From Alnus glutinosa (Eukaryota; Streptophyta; Magnoliopsida; Fagales; Betulaceae): a DNA stretch of 64,000 nucleotides. Numbering within the stretch: position 1 is the first letter of the stretch; each line of letters starts with the position of its first letter. Under the pieces are notes generated by a model. That model had not been told where the DNA came from, made no database searches, and saw nothing but the letters and a program-made list of their open reading frames with translations. Made by a program: the position numbers and the translations under genes. This document shows, in pieces, positions 35,046 through 49,143 of this stretch. The stretch lies in the NCBI RefSeq assembly GCF_958979055.1, contig NC_084894.1:4593001-4657000 (forward strand), in the 5' to 3' direction.

Positions 35046-36186
35046 TAAGTTTCATTGGTTAGGTTACTGCTTTCTTTTTAATTGTCTATATGAACCTTAG
35101 ACTCTATTAAGATTTAAGAGAACTTTTATCAGCAGATCACGTGTAAGAATTTATGATTATTTTTACATATATAATTCTGAATTTCTATGTGATCTTTGTC
35201 GAAAATTGTACTATTTATTTGAGTAATATTTAGTTTTATTCCTACTAAGTTGTGTCCATATATACATTTCATATAATTTTTCTGTCTTTCATCGTGCAGT
35301 TCCTCTATTATACACCTTGGGCGCAAGCTATCAAAAGAAGAAGTTGAGAATCTGTCACAAAAGAAATGGAAATATAAGTGGGAGGTGCCTGCTGTTGGGA
35401 TGTCAAATTGCAAGTGGATGGGAACTGGAGACTGTTTCCTAAAGGTATGTATTACCCAATTCCATTCTTTAGAATTTACTTATGTTAAATACTGTTAGAC
35501 TTCTTGGTAAATATTTTATGATTTATAGTTTTTTGGAATTATGATGCGGCATATCCTTTCACTTATCCCTAAAAATAAAAAAATAAAAAAATGTGGCACT
35601 TCTTCTCATTGTTTTACCTCCTTGTAATGCCTTAGCAATATCTTAATTTTTTGTGATCATGGCAAGGTGGGTAAGTAAACTATGTAGCCTCTCATTCCTT
35701 CCTCATGGTTTTTTGTTGTATATTCTTGTTTGAGTATTATTCATAACCTTTTTTCTTATTCATAAATGGTGAGGTGTCATTGATCATTTAATTAATAGGG
35801 TGTGTAGAAGAACTAATAGCTGTTGTGTGAAATTTGCTATAATCCTTACTATGTCAAACCTTAATTGTCTTCAAATGAACAAAACGAAATTAATTTCAAG
35901 TAAGTCGTAATCCTTGGTTATTTGTTGCATGAATGTGCTATGTCAAGAAGAAATTGGAAGGGACTGTCAAGTAATTGTCTCATCAACAAAAACAGAAGAG
36001 ATTGGGGTTTAGAATTTACTCAAATCATGAATAATTGGAAGGGTAATTCTATAGTTGTGTTCATCATGAATTGATATGGCTAACACATTTTTATCATATT
36101 TGGATTGAAAGAAACAATCACATTCATTAGCAACAATTTAAAGATGGAGAGACTAAATTTATAAATATTGTTGCAGATGCTGGGTT

Positions 36187-37932
36187 TTAGATTGCCTCTT
36201 CTAGAATATAAAATGTTCGGAGTATAACAAAAGGCAGTGTAGTACCTAGGGCATCCCTTTTACCGCAGACCAGAATGCCCACCAATCCATCCACATTCTC
36301 CACATTACCCAGAGTAACCAATTTCGACTTAGCTAGATTAATCTTCAAATCAGAGACAACTTCAAAGCATAAAAATAAAGCACGCAGAAAGTGAAGATAG
36401 TTAGGCTTAGCCCACAATAGATGTGAGATGTCAACGACACCAAAGTGCCTAGACCCCATGGAAAAACTTTTTCTTTTTTTTTAAATAAGTAATTGAATTA
36501 TCATTAAGAGCGAAAAGCGCTAATCAAAGTACACATGGAGTATACAGAAGAAAACACTTAGGTAGAAGGAGAGAAAAGAACAAGAAAATTATGAAAACTA
36601 AGCTCCCAAGGAGCTACAAATGCAGTTGTCCAAGTAAAAAGAGTAAAAAAAAAAAAAAAAAGACTCAAGCTCTGCTGACGATCTCTCAAGGTCCTCAAAA
36701 CTTCTGTGATTTCTTTCCCTCCAAAGACACCACAAGAGACAGGAAGGTACCATTTTCCACACAACAACTCTGAGTTTTCTCACTAGTTCACCAACAATCA
36801 AACAAGTTAGCAACACTACCAGGCATCACCCAAGATAGCCCAAAATGACTGAAAAAGGCAGTCCATAAGGCCCAAGCGACCTCACAATGGAGAAGAAGAT
36901 GATCCACAAACTCCTCATTCATCTTGCACATACAACACCTATCAATTACAATGACATGCCGCTTCTTAAGATTGTCCATTGTAAGGATCTTTCCTAGAGT
37001 TGCCGACCAAGCAAAAAAGGCCGCCCTCAAGGAAACCTTCGTCTTCCAAATACTCTTCAACCCTACGGAAAATCCTGAGAGAAGACCCCATTAACAGTAG
37101 TGGAAAGCATTCTACTTAACGTCTTTATCACAATAACAATGAGAAAAGGCGACAAAGAATCATTTTGTCTCAAACCACGGGAGCTACTAAAGAAACAGGA
37201 CCAATTGCTATTCACCAAAACAGAAAAAAGCACCGAAGAAATACAATGTGCTACCCAAGAGCACCGTTTCTCCTCGAAACCATCCTTCTCAGCAAGTAAA
37301 GTAAGAAATCCTAATTGACATGATCATATGCTTTTTCAATATCTAGTTTGCAAAGCACCTCTGGCTCACCTAATCTGATTCTACTACCCAGACATTCGTT
37401 TGCAATGAGGACAGAATCAAGGGTTTGCCTATCTTGAGTAAAATCATTATGGGATTTTAAAATAATCTTCTCCACAACCCCTTCTCAACCTATTGGCAAG
37501 AACTTTGGTAATAATCTTATAAACTCCACTCACAAGACTAATAGGCCGAAAGTCCTTAAGATCAATAGCCTCGGGGTGTTCCATGCTTTTTAATGCTAGT
37601 AGTAAGTGTGAAAAAAGTCACACTTCAATAACCTCATCCTCCTCAAACGGGCTCTCTAACCCTGAGGCTTCCTCCGCAACTGTGGAATAAAAAACAAGGC
37701 TATCCAACTTAGGCTACCAGTTGTACTGTTATGAGAACAACCTATTATAGTATTGCACAATGTGTTTCCTGATAACATCTTGATCAGAAGAGACCGAGAC
37801 ACCCATTGCCAGCGCTTCAATAGAGTTGTTTCTCCAATTCGAGTTGGCCACTCGATGAAAAAACTTCGTACTTTTGTCACCCTCTTTTAGCCAAAGAGCC
37901 CTTGACTTTTGCCTCCAACTAATCTCCTCCAT
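36187..37932 (-). mobile_element. Rearranged L1-type LINE remnant in a UTP25 intron
   Basis: On the minus strand: RQKSRALWLKEGDKSTKFFH (37932 onward, the segment before the reverse transcriptase), a reverse-transcriptase piece with LDIEKAYDH near 37350, then the zinc-binding tail KVSLRAAFFAWSATLGKILT ... CCMCKMNEEFVDHLLLHCEV (37060-36880) and a 3' end near 36470-36482 (T run, poly-A on the minus strand). Many stops and frame changes are present. A further reverse-transcriptase piece (VVSDLKINLAKSKLV, 36459-36187) lies beyond the poly-A, out of order, so two copies or a rearrangement are involved. Confidence 0.75.
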
Positions 37933-39496
37933 TAAGATAGTTTATACAACTTCCAACTATGCCCATCATTAGGGATGAAACTTTGCCATGAATTAAATCA
38001 TTAAATAATGAAATTCATTAGCTCTTATGATCTCCTTTAGGAGACTTTGATCCGATTTTTTACCAAGCTAACTAGGCCCAACATCAATGGCCTGCACATC
38101 AAAGCCCAACACTTTGGCTAATTCTCATACTAAGTCTACATTTTAATGTGAGGGTGTTATAGAAGATGTGACACAAGTATTACACCTGTCAACGTACTCA
38201 ATACTCCTTAATCTAGGCTTGGGACCAATTATGAAAAGGATGACACTATTGTATGACATTAACGGATTTTGTTGTAACATATATGTGAGGTTTAAATTTA
38301 TTTGTATGACTACAAGAGAGTTGTGGATTATGTGTTCTTGGTGCTTTTTTTTAAGGATACTTTCTTTGGAGGGAAGTGGATCATGCAACTTGATGGGAGA
38401 GAGGTATTGGGTGTTTGCTTTGAGGGGTATCCATTTGTTCTTTTCTTTATAATTAAATTAAAGTAGATATTTACAATATTAAGCTCCCTATATCTGGGCA
38501 AATTAGTTAATGCTTAGACTGCATTTGTGTGGGTCAGATGTGTAAATCAAACTGGGGTTGGTTATATCCATTGTCAGAGAAATTGACCTCGTACAAGAGG
38601 TGGACTGCCATTGTTCTATAAAACAATTGGGTCTCTAAATGAATCTCTTTGGGAAATTTGTAGGAGCCACTAAGGAGAAGAATGTTTAAATTTTAAATGT
38701 TGAAATTTGGATTGGTTTAACTGCAGGTTCCATGTGTCATTGTGGCATACCCATTATTTTCTATATTAATTAGAATCTTAAAGCTGGCTTTGTAAATTGT
38801 TGTTCAGCAATTTGGACAAGTATTTTGATCTTTACAACTGTCTTTATCCTTTGTTAAGCTTTCTATTGCTGAATCATATATTCTGATTATTACCTTTGCA
38901 GGATGTTAAAATCAATTCTGCTTATGGTCTCAAGCAAAGATTGTATAAGCACTGGTTGGATGTATATGAGACATCTGGAAGGAATGATTTTCATTCATCT
39001 AAAGAGAGATTATTCTTTTCCCTTTGTAAGCGAACCTGATCTTGTTGTCCTAGATCAATATCTGTTCAGTTGTATTCACCTGTGTCTTGTCATACTCATG
39101 CAAATTAGTTGTTTTTTATATTTACAATTGGTTTCCTGATGATGTTTTATCCATGTTCTTTGCTTCAATGATGCGGGATAGTTGGAAGTTGCTGATAACC
39201 ACCTGTTTAATTGCTGCAATACTACTGTGTTTGTAATTATGATTTTGACTACATCCTTCTTGTGGCGTCTGAACTTGAGATTTTCCTTTGACTGAATGAA
39301 ACCTTAAAGAGCAATTTTCAGCTCCACCAAGGAAACAGTTAATTGACTGTGATTAAGCCTTTGTAAGGTTCACTATCTCTCGTAGTAAAGAAGCAAGCTA
39401 TCATGTGTGAAAACTCTGATGGAACTTCAGCACGTTGGTGTTATTCTATGACCCTGTACTGATCTGGATTATCAAATTCGATGTAAAAATATCAAA

Positions 39497-39640
39497 GACA
39501 GAATTATTTTTTTATTTTTTTATTTTTTATGAGTAATAATTTATTGAAAGAAAAAGGCAAAGCCTCGTACATGAAAAGTATACAGGATCGCAAACACTCT
39601 ACAAGCGTCTAAAATCTAAGCAGCTGGGACAAGTTGTTGA
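39497..39640 (-). mobile_element. Short LINE 3'-end fragment
   Basis: A T-rich start (39507-39528) followed by GAGTAATAATTTATTGAAAG and GCAAAGCCTCGTACATGAAA resembles the antisense 3' end seen at 36480-36550 (AAATAAGTAATTGAATTATC ... GTATACAG). It is probably a strongly 5'-truncated L1 insertion in a UTP25 intron. Confidence 0.5.
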
Positions 39641-40479
39641 GTTGTGTTAAACTTTCTCTTTGTTTGATATATTTTTTGTAACACTCTTCATTTTGTTTTC
39701 TATTCTGTTATGGTAGAAAGTTTGATTAATTTTGATTTTTGATTTTGATTTTGATTTTTGATTTTTTATCATATACGTTCCCTTGCCAGTTGCTCTTTTT
39801 TTCCTTTCCCTTATTGACTTTACAAACTTGTAATCTAGGATGGGTTTACTGATTATACTGTTACGTGGGTATTTAAATGCTTCTGCTGTCTTGTGTTTTC
39901 TAGGCAACAGCTATCGGGATATTCTGCACTGTGACAAGAAACCCTTTTATCTTAAAGGCCTGGAAGAAGACTCAAGTATCATGGATGCTTACATTATGCA
40001 TTCTGTGTGTGCTTGCCCTCTGCCCATTCTTGGATGATATCATTTGTACTCTTTTTTGATAGATTGTTGGTGTTTGTTATTCTCGTAGAGTGATTAAATG
40101 AAGAGTATCTTATGCAGCTGAATCATGTCTTCAGAATTAGAGATCTTGTGACAAAGAATGATTCAAAACTGGCGAAGCATCCAGAGATTGCTGACAGTGA
40201 AATTTTTGATGGTGATAGTTTCCGTGATCAAGGGTTTACTCGTCCTAAGGTAGTGTAGATTGTTTTCTTGTGTTTTGATGTAATTTATCCTAACCAGGCT
40301 GAGCTTTTCTATAAATAAAAAGATAAACCAGTTTGTGGCATGCAAATAGTAGAAATTAGAGTTACTTGTGGGATTAAATAATTATATAATAGATAATTTT
40401 ACAATTCCAAAAATTACGTAACAGTATAGATAAAAATAAAATAAAATTGTGTAACAGCATGTATTTGTATCCTTATATC

Positions 40480-40535
40480 TATCAGCTCATACCTTCATTT
40501 TTTTTTTTTGATAAGTTATCAGCTCATACCTTCAT
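40480..40535 (-). mobile_element. Ultra-short LINE-tail insertion (18 bp) with 19-bp target duplication
   Basis: TATCAGCTCATACCTTCAT occurs at 40480-40498 and again, perfectly, at 40517-40535. Between the copies is only T11-12 followed by GATAAGT (40499-40516). On the minus strand this is ACTTATC plus a poly-A tail, a L1-like 3' end. It is a target-primed insertion that aborted after copying a few bases. Confidence 0.8.
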
Positions 40536-41882
40536 TATCGTATCCTTTTTCTATAATTGTGGTATCAGCCACCCGTACAATATGTATCACCCTGTACCAT
40601 ATGTATCATGTATACTTTACTGCCTAAGCTTTAGTCTTGAAGATCAGGCTTTACAAATTCCAAATTTTATTTTTACAACAGAAGTAAAAGTACTAGAGAC
40701 TTGTTACCAACGATCATCTGTTGTTCCATTCATACTTTGTCATAAGCCTTTGGATTGAGAGTTGAACTTGTGTAGTTTGCTACTTTTGGGATGTGGAATA
40801 TGCAGAAAATGAAGAGGCGCCAAATAGATATTTTGAGAATTAAGAGTTTCTATACGTGGAATTAATTTAGTCATTTGTGAATTAGATATTGCATTAATTC
40901 ATTTTAAAGAAGCAGCTATATAGACTTGTTCTAAACATGTTTATAATTTCTGCTGCACCATGTCACACTTGTTCATGGATTGTATATGGGCTTTCTCTAC
41001 TTGGATTTTGGGGACTAGTTGTGAAATTCTGTTATTGAGAAAAGAGCATATATCTCCTTTATGGGAAAACAGTACATATCTTCTATCAAAAAGGTAGAAG
41101 TTCTTGAAATTGTTTTGTCCTTTCACTGTTATTTTTCTTTTACGAATAATTTTATGTAGTATATTAAAATGTGCTTGCTTAGTAAACAAGATTTGTTTTT
41201 GATTATGGGCACCAGGTTTTGATCCTATTGCCACTTAGAAACATTGCGCTGCGTGTTGTTCAGAGGCTAATTCAATTGACCCCTACAGCTTGCAAGGTAT
41301 TCCATCATTTCTGTTTTGTTTTGTCTTCTCACCAACTTGATCCGAACTTTTGCTGTGGCACGTAAGCTCAGTTATTCACATTGAGTTAGATGATATGTTC
41401 TTGTACCAGATAAGCTTTGATGAATGATTAAACTGTTGCTTACTCTCTCAGACTCTGATGTCTGAAAAAGAGAAAACCACTTGATAGTCAAGATTCAGTG
41501 GGTGTCGCCCTCTTTTTAAATTCTTGAGAAAGTTGTTAGATTTGTTTTGTATGTAAATTAGGTTTTGTTTCTAATTTTTATTATGTTTCATAAGTAATAA
41601 TGAAAATTTACTTAGAGGAGAGAAGGTACTGTAAGTTTACGAGATGTATATAAATGGTTCACCGAGAGAAAGCATTTAGGTTTTGCTTGTTTTTAGAAGG
41701 AAACTCTTAGAATTTTTTTAGTAGTTCTTTTTTCATGCATAAGTTTACTTTAGATTGGATTTTACAAATCTCGACCATCAGAGGATTCTTGGGAATCAAA
41801 TTGAACTAGTAAGACTGCCATAATGTATAGGAAGGGTTGGATCATATAGTAAGATTTTGATGTCCAATACGTTGTTTCAAGT

Positions 41883-41883
<1 letters not shown>

Positions 41884-41915
<32 letters not shown>
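41884..41915. repeat. 32-base poly-T tract in a UTP25 intron
   Basis: A homopolymer T run. It may be a retroelement tail, but no duplication or element body was recognised. Confidence 0.85.
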
Positions 41916-41920
<5 letters not shown>

Positions 41921-43259
41921 TTTATATTATTGATCATTTTCATGTCTATATATTTTTTCTTCTGTTAAGTGTTATTACACTTGTGCATACATCTTGTGTT
42001 GTATTTGGGTCCAACAGATATGACTGAGAGCTTTGCATTAGGTCATGTTTCCAAACCATCATTTTGCACTTTATTTTACTAACCTTATGGTTTGCAAATT
42101 GAATATTTCACAGCATTTTGGCACGAGCTTTAATTGCTGCTTTTCTTAAACCTATTTTTGCTTTCTTTTCTTGTTTTATTTTTTTATTAGCTTTCTTGTG
42201 GATTTCCGCCATGAAAGAAAGTATGGGCTTGTAATAGTTAGAGGGAAATGATGGGAATGAAGTGGCATTTCTGTCATTTTGGGTTTAAAATAAAGTGGTG
42301 TTGTGACCTAGAGTTTATAAATTATTGGCAATAAAAGTGCTTCCGTCATTAATTATCTAAATTATCTACTAGAAAAGCTCTGCTGATGCCCTTTATGATG
42401 ACCTACTAAGTTATCTACTAAATTTCTAGGATATAAATTATCTACTAGAAAAGCTCCCCCTCTTGTTGGAATGAGAAGGTTGCATCAGCTATATTCTCAA
42501 AACTGCCATGTTATTGAAATTTCCCCAAAACTTTCAGAAAATGCCCTTTATGATGACCTCCGATATCCCTAGTAACCTTGAAGAATTTAACTTTTATGCC
42601 TTGCAGTGTTATCAGCGTTAATCGATTTCAAAAGCCCACTAGTTATCCAACAGTGTTCAAGCTTTATTTTGTAAAAAGAAGCTATTTGTAGTTCATCAGA
42701 AAACTTTTCCTCTCGACTGAAACCATATCCAAAGCATATTAAAGTTGACATGAGGTTTCGTAATGAAATTTATAAAGGAAAAAACAAGAAAAGAGTCTTT
42801 TTCTTTTTCCTTTCTTTTTCATTGAATCTTTACAAGGAGATTGTAACTTAGATCCTTGCCAAGGTTTTTGTCAAAAAGGAAATACAATCTTTATCTTTAT
42901 ATCATTTGTTAGCCGTTACTTTTTTCCAATCCTTTAAATACTCGGATTATTCATGAAATTGAAACAATAGTAAATGCAAGGTATTCTTAGCTATTGCCAA
43001 AGAAGGTAGTATAATTATATTCGAAGAATTGATTGGGTTAGAAATACAAAACGTCTTATAAACGAGAAAATAGAATATCATGCCAAGCTTATGCATTTCA
43101 TACTATCTGATACATATGCCACATAACTCAGGCCTATCTGTCTTATACAACTTGCACATGGCCACTCAGAAATGTTATTGGTTCATATAGTGAGTGTGAT
43201 GCAATACTCGCTAAACTTTTTCCGAATAGTATTCTACATTGGTGGAACACTTTTTTTTT

Positions 43260-43660
43260 GGAAAACTTCACATAACCCCCCTAAATTTTCATGACATTTG
43301 CAATTACCCCCCAAAGTTCAAAAACTCTCAATTTAGTGTATCAAACTTTCAATTTTTTGCAATGTCACCCCTCAGTTATGGTTTGAAGTTAAATTAGACG
43401 GCAAAAAGGGTGAAATGACCTTTATAACCCTGAAAATTTTATAAAATTTCAAAATTTCTCTTAATTAAAAATAAAAAATAAAAAAGGTTAAGGGTATTTT
43501 GGTAATTTCTAAGCCCTCCATTAGGATTTAACGGAAAATCCTAACGGAGGGGTGACATTGCAAAAACTTAGAAGTTCGATACACTAAATTGAGAGTTTTT
43601 GAACTTGGGGGGATTGTAAAAGTGATGGAAGTTCAGGGGGTTAAGTAAAGTTCCCCCCTC
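43260..43660. mobile_element. Mutator-like MITE, ~400 bp, in a UTP25 intron
   Basis: Left arm GGAAAACTTCACATAACCCC through AAAAACTCTCAATTTAGTGT matches the complement of the right arm (GGGGGGAACTTTACTTAACC ... AAAAACTCTCAATTTAGTGT) over more than 120 bp. The flanks are T runs (43251-43259; 43661 onward) compatible with a 9-bp duplication. It has the same style of arm as the element at 56810-57611, but a different sequence. Confidence 0.7.
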
Positions 43661-45813
43661 TTTTTTTTTTTTTCAATTTTTGAGTTCATTGCTGAAATTA
43701 TTTCTTCATAGGAATGTCTGGATCTTAACAAATATATCTTGCTATATATCACTATAATGAAATATACGATCAGCCAACATTTATCAAATTTGACATAGAG
43801 CCAAAAGAAATGGTTTGATCCTTAAAAAGTATTATAAGTATTTGTGGAAGGTACTTCTATTTTTATTTTATTTTTCCTTTTGATAAATAAAAAAATAGTC
43901 CAACTATAGAATGTTCTTTCACTATTCTCTTTATGGTTAGGTGTTTCTCTTATATACTTCCTCTGTACTTGGGTTACGCTTTTGCACTTTTTCATGAATT
44001 TCATTTACTTATCAGAAAAAAGAACATTCTTTATACCATCTATTAATACTATTCAATTGGTGTTCTCAGGTTAATGTGGAGCACATTGACCGTTTCTTTA
44101 AAGAATTTGGAACTCAAAAGGATGAAGACAATGCGGACGAGGATGAGTTATTGGGAAATTTAAAAGCTCAGAAGTCCTCAAAACCTTCTGACTTTCAAGC
44201 ACTTTTTGGTGGAAAAAGGGATGAAGAAGATCAGTTTATGTTTGGAATTAAGTTTACTAGGTAAAATTTCTTTAATTTGACCCAACAACAAATCTATCAA
44301 ATTAAAATTCTCAGCTAATGGTGGCCTAATAAGTGCTTCATCTAATTTTGTGACACATTGTGAAAAGAGTTATGTAAGTGTTTCAGATGTGAGGATAAAA
44401 GTATGATAATTTTTGGAGTCGTTAAAAAATAAATATATAGTCACAATATTTTTTTTGATTTCTGTGCCGTAATCTGCCATCTTTGAGTGGCGAAAGTGCC
44501 CTCATTGGCCAATAAACAGATTATAGTTTTATGGATGCAAATTATAAGGCACTTTGAGGTGTTTCTTAGATTTTATGGTGGACGAATGTGTATCTAATTG
44601 TGCTTCTCGGTTGCAGTGCCAACTTATTATGCTAGTTTTATTCTGTCACTGGAATGAAGGAGAGCAAAGAAAGCAAGAATGATCAAATCAATGAACATAA
44701 AGAAAATTTAACTTTTATGCATAAAAATATATCTCAAGTAATATTCTAAAATATGGTTGCCATATACTTAATAATACACTAGTATGGATGCTTTGGAGGC
44801 CCTCCACCACTCTCAAGATATTTTTAAGATCAGTGGTTGCCTTGCTCCGACACCCACTTTTTGGATTAGTCAGCTAGGTTTTGACATCAAACATTTAATT
44901 TTTAAATTTGAAAGTTATTGGTATTTGGTTTTGAAAGTGGCTTTGAAAAGAGTTGTCAGCAGCTAGGGCCACTATTGGGGATCTTTGGCAATTTTTTGGA
45001 GCATTAGGTCAACTCTAGGGGCACGATTGGCTTATGAGGCTAAATTATTACTTCCCCATAAGAATTTGTTAGAGGTGATCATTGGTTTAACACCCATTCA
45101 GTGAGCATGTAACTTACCAATGATAATAATAATAAAAAGAATATACTCCAGGTGCAGGATGGTGGGTGTATGATACTGTGTTATACCTGGCTATTACTTG
45201 ATTATTTTTCTCACCTTGCCTTACACATTATTACTTGAGAAACATTTCCATATAATTGAGTTGTCCTCTATTATTTTTAATTCTTAATGATTTGGTGGAT
45301 GGGTGATTGGGTCAAACCGGTGGTCGTATTACTTCAAGTTCTAAATCTTGCGGTATATAACTTTGTGGTTTTATAGTGTCTTTCAAAGGAGTATGTAATA
45401 GGAGCATCCAAAAATTTATTTCAGGGTTTAGTCGCTTTTGTTGCTCGTGTATACACTTGTGAATTAATGAACCACATGGTTGTCTATAATGAAAAATAGA
45501 TTACCCTCATTATTTTCACAGTTATACTACTCTACCAGGCCATTACCTTTGGTCATTTGATCTACTTCAACATATTTTCAACCTTTCTCAGATGTTCTCG
45601 TCATTGCTTGATTCAAAAATTTGTTGTTAGGCTCTGTCATTGTTTATTTAAGCATACCTGTTTACTCATTTTCTTCCCATTTTTTTTTTTCTTTAATTCT
45701 TTTGTAGGAGGAGCATAAGGTTGTACAGTGATTTCTATTCCTCAGACATAATTGTTGCTTCTCCAGTTCGTTTGATTGGGGTGAGCATTTATTCTTTTCA
45801 TTTGTTTTTTCAT

Positions 45814-45868
45814 ATTGTTCCTTATCATTTTTTTTTTTTTTTTGATAAGTTGGATTGTTCCTAATCAT
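45814..45868 (-). mobile_element. Second ultra-short LINE-tail insertion (25 bp) with 15-bp target duplication
   Basis: ATTGTTCCTTATCAT (45814-45828) and ATTGTTCCTAATCAT (45854-45868) flank a T run plus GATAAGTTGG (45829-45853). The inserted tail begins with the same GATAAGT as the insertion at 40499-40516, so both come from one LINE family. Confidence 0.75.
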
Positions 45869-48800
45869 TATCCTGGAGACTGGTCTAGCTATTACTTATT
45901 TATTCTATTCACCATACGAGGAGCTTATATGAAATGCAAATTCGCATCTTTGTTTTGTTTGATGCACAGCACATAGTTTAATTATCATAAGAGAACTTAT
46001 CTTGGTGCAAAGGCTCTGTGGGAATGCCTATGATCTGTCTTATAAGACCTTCTTGGAACCTTTGTGTTTTATGAATTGGGTCTTTAACATCTAGTGATGC
46101 AAGAAACTATTGTTACAAGATGGATTAACAATATATGTGCTTGAGAAGCTGTGATGCCCAGACACTTAACTTAGCCTGCCCCATGTTGACATGACATGAC
46201 ATGACATGAGTCAGTATATCCTTATTCTACACCGTTCGAATTGGTGGAAAATTTGAGGGAAAAAAATGGACAAATCTGGCAGTTGGGTATTAGCGACATA
46301 TGACATCCATAAACAAGTCCATTTGAAAATAATGACCAGCTAAGAAGTAATATAATTAGACTTTACAAAGCAAGAACACTTAAATTGAACTTCTCATCAA
46401 TTAAGAAGTAATAAAAACGTTTCTCATGCCTTGAACAAAAACGGAGTTACTCAACTTAAAATGTTTAGGATTTGAATCCAACTAGCAAGGAGCATTATGA
46501 GACAAGTATATTTCAGGCTTTCATTGAAGGCTCTGTTAACAAAAGAAAACCCTCTTGCCAGGAGCTAGCTCAAGAAAATTTATCTCCTATTGTATTTGTG
46601 CAGTATGGAACATGCAGCAATTTTTAAGTCCTTGTGCCTATTCTCATGGCTCAGCTCAGTGCCTCTGTGTTGTGCAAGGTTGTCCTGCATAGCAATTAGG
46701 TTTTGAAATCAATATCTTTTAGTGGCTTATTTGTGAAGGGGTTGAGATTGCTGCTGTTGATCCCCTTGAATGCCCATATTGTATTCTTCTTTGACCAATG
46801 TCCATATAGTTTTCTTGTTTGAACTTGAAACTTGGGTTCCTTAATTGAACGACCTTTTCCTTTGGTAAAGGAAGCTAATTTCACTTTTCAGTTTTCTCGC
46901 TTTCTGTATTTTTCAAAGATGCCTTTATCTGCTTAGGCTCTAGCTTAAAATATACTCTTTGACTGGTAGTTCTGTAGAAGATTTGCAATCAATCAAATTA
47001 ATATGTTCAGGACTCTCTCATGTGTTCATCAAGCAGGGAGAATGTAGCGATCATTTGTTTGTTCACAGTTAATATTTTCTCTCTTTTTATTTTTTATTCT
47101 TTTTTATCAAGGGTTAGGATTCAGCCATATTGGTGCCATTGCTTTGTGGGACCATTATGGAACAGTAGAATTCAACATGATGTAAATTTTTTGCTCTCAT
47201 TTCTGTTATCTTATCATCTTGTGAGTCATTTTGCAAGTTTGAGGGGCAATGAGAAGAAAAAAAGTTTTTAAGTTTATATTAGCAAGATTTGCACACTGAG
47301 GGCAGCTTAAACTGTTTATGTAGTGCTGGTCAAGCTATGAGTTGCTTTTTCTACCTGTATAATGTTACATTTGCTTGCTTATATGCATGTAGATTGTTTA
47401 TATTTTTTTATCCTTTCAAGTGACACCTGACTTTCCATGTTCTCAGAAAATTTGGGAGGCTCAAAAATACAAGGAAAAAAATGTTGATTTTCTTTCTTCT
47501 ATAGAGGTAATTTGTCTTATTTGTCATTTTCAGGAGTATGTGTTTATACTTGCTCTGTCACTATAAAAAAAAAAACACTTATCGAGTTTCCTATATTGTT
47601 GATATAGAGGTATTTGCAAATGTGCAGGTTCTAATAGTAGACCATGCAGATGTCATAGGAATGCAGGTATGCGGTGTAGTCAATTTTATTAGTTGAAGTA
47701 TATCTTTTGCAGTTCATATGGAGCACAATGCTAATTTTGTTTCTTATTCTTCTCTCTCTCTCTCTCTCTCTCTTCCCTTTTATAATGAAAAATATCTAGA
47801 ATTGGTCCCATGTGAATACAGTTGTTGAAGAATTGAACCACATTCCGTCTAAGCCGCCTGGAACTGATATTATGCGCATCAGATATTGGTATGTTCTCAA
47901 TATTTCTTTTTTAAAAAATGATAACAACATTGTGTTTCTCCTCCCTCCACAATTCGATCGCCTTTTCTTTCATCTGTTTACTTATTTTTTGTTTTTATTT
48001 TTTCATATTTTCATGTGGAGTAGGCTAAGGGAACCCTTAGTATACAGGATATAAAGAAAAGTTCCCTCTTTAGGTTTCTAAATTTTTTGGTTTTAGGTAT
48101 GACAAAGTTGTCTCTGTGGATGTATAAAGAAACTGCCTAGCTAAGCAAAAAGCATTAATTATCTTTCTCGGATTGAAAATTGGTTTTTTAGAAATTTTAT
48201 TCTGATTTGTATCCTTTCTTGAAATTTACTGACACTTCCTCATCTTTCATGTTTAGGTATCTGGATGGATTTGCGAGGTTTTATAGGCAAACAATTATTT
48301 TGGGTTATTATTCTAACCCAGGTAATAGGTGTTTCTTCTATTCTTATAAAGCAATAAGAACATAACCATCTTTTGTGTGTGCATGTGCTTTTTATTTTTC
48401 CTTTTGGGAGGGGAGGGGGTGTTGAGAAATCATATCGTAAATCATTGTGCATTATGAGTTGTGGTATTCCTTTTATCAATTTTGAAAATTATTGTGTAAA
48501 TGTGGATTATAGCTTGGTCAACCCATAATGTCTTCCATTATGTGCATGCACGATTCAGCTTGGCTTTGTGAGGGAAATTCAGAGCTTTTGGTCATATTTA
48601 ATTGGAGAGTACCTTTAACTGATATTAGAATAATGTTTTGTAATCTATTTATACTTTCTTGTCTCAGATATCAATGGATTGTTCAATCGTCATTGCATTA
48701 ATTACCAAGGAAAGGTGCGTTGATACTTTTTGTCACATTTTCTATAGAATGTATGCATGCCAAGGTAGTAGCCATAATGCTTTCTTGTTTGTCTTTTTAT

Positions 48801-49143
48801 ACTATGTTTAACCATCTTTCTTGAGTGAAAAATGTTTTGCCTGTTTTGTTATCTCAACATCCACTCACCATATAATCCAACTTCTATTAGGATATTGACT
48901 TCTTTAATTGAAGTGTTGTGAGCGTGTTCATATTATTTGAACCAGACATTTTTTATTTATTTATTTTTTATTTATTTTTATTTTATGGTTATCATGTGGT
49001 CGTTTGGAAGAGAGAGGAACAATTATATATTTAATGTTGTTCGGATGCCAATATTTGAGTTGAATTCTTCATCTATTATATCTTTGTATGACTGGATAAT
49101 TGCTTTTGGCATTATTGCTTTCCCTTCTTTTACAAATTTCTAC

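Noticed and set aside
43855..44020. Sense LINE 3' end (ends ...ACTTATCAGAAAAAA)
   Set aside because: The tail resembles the GATAAGT family, but no convincing target duplication or element body could be delimited.
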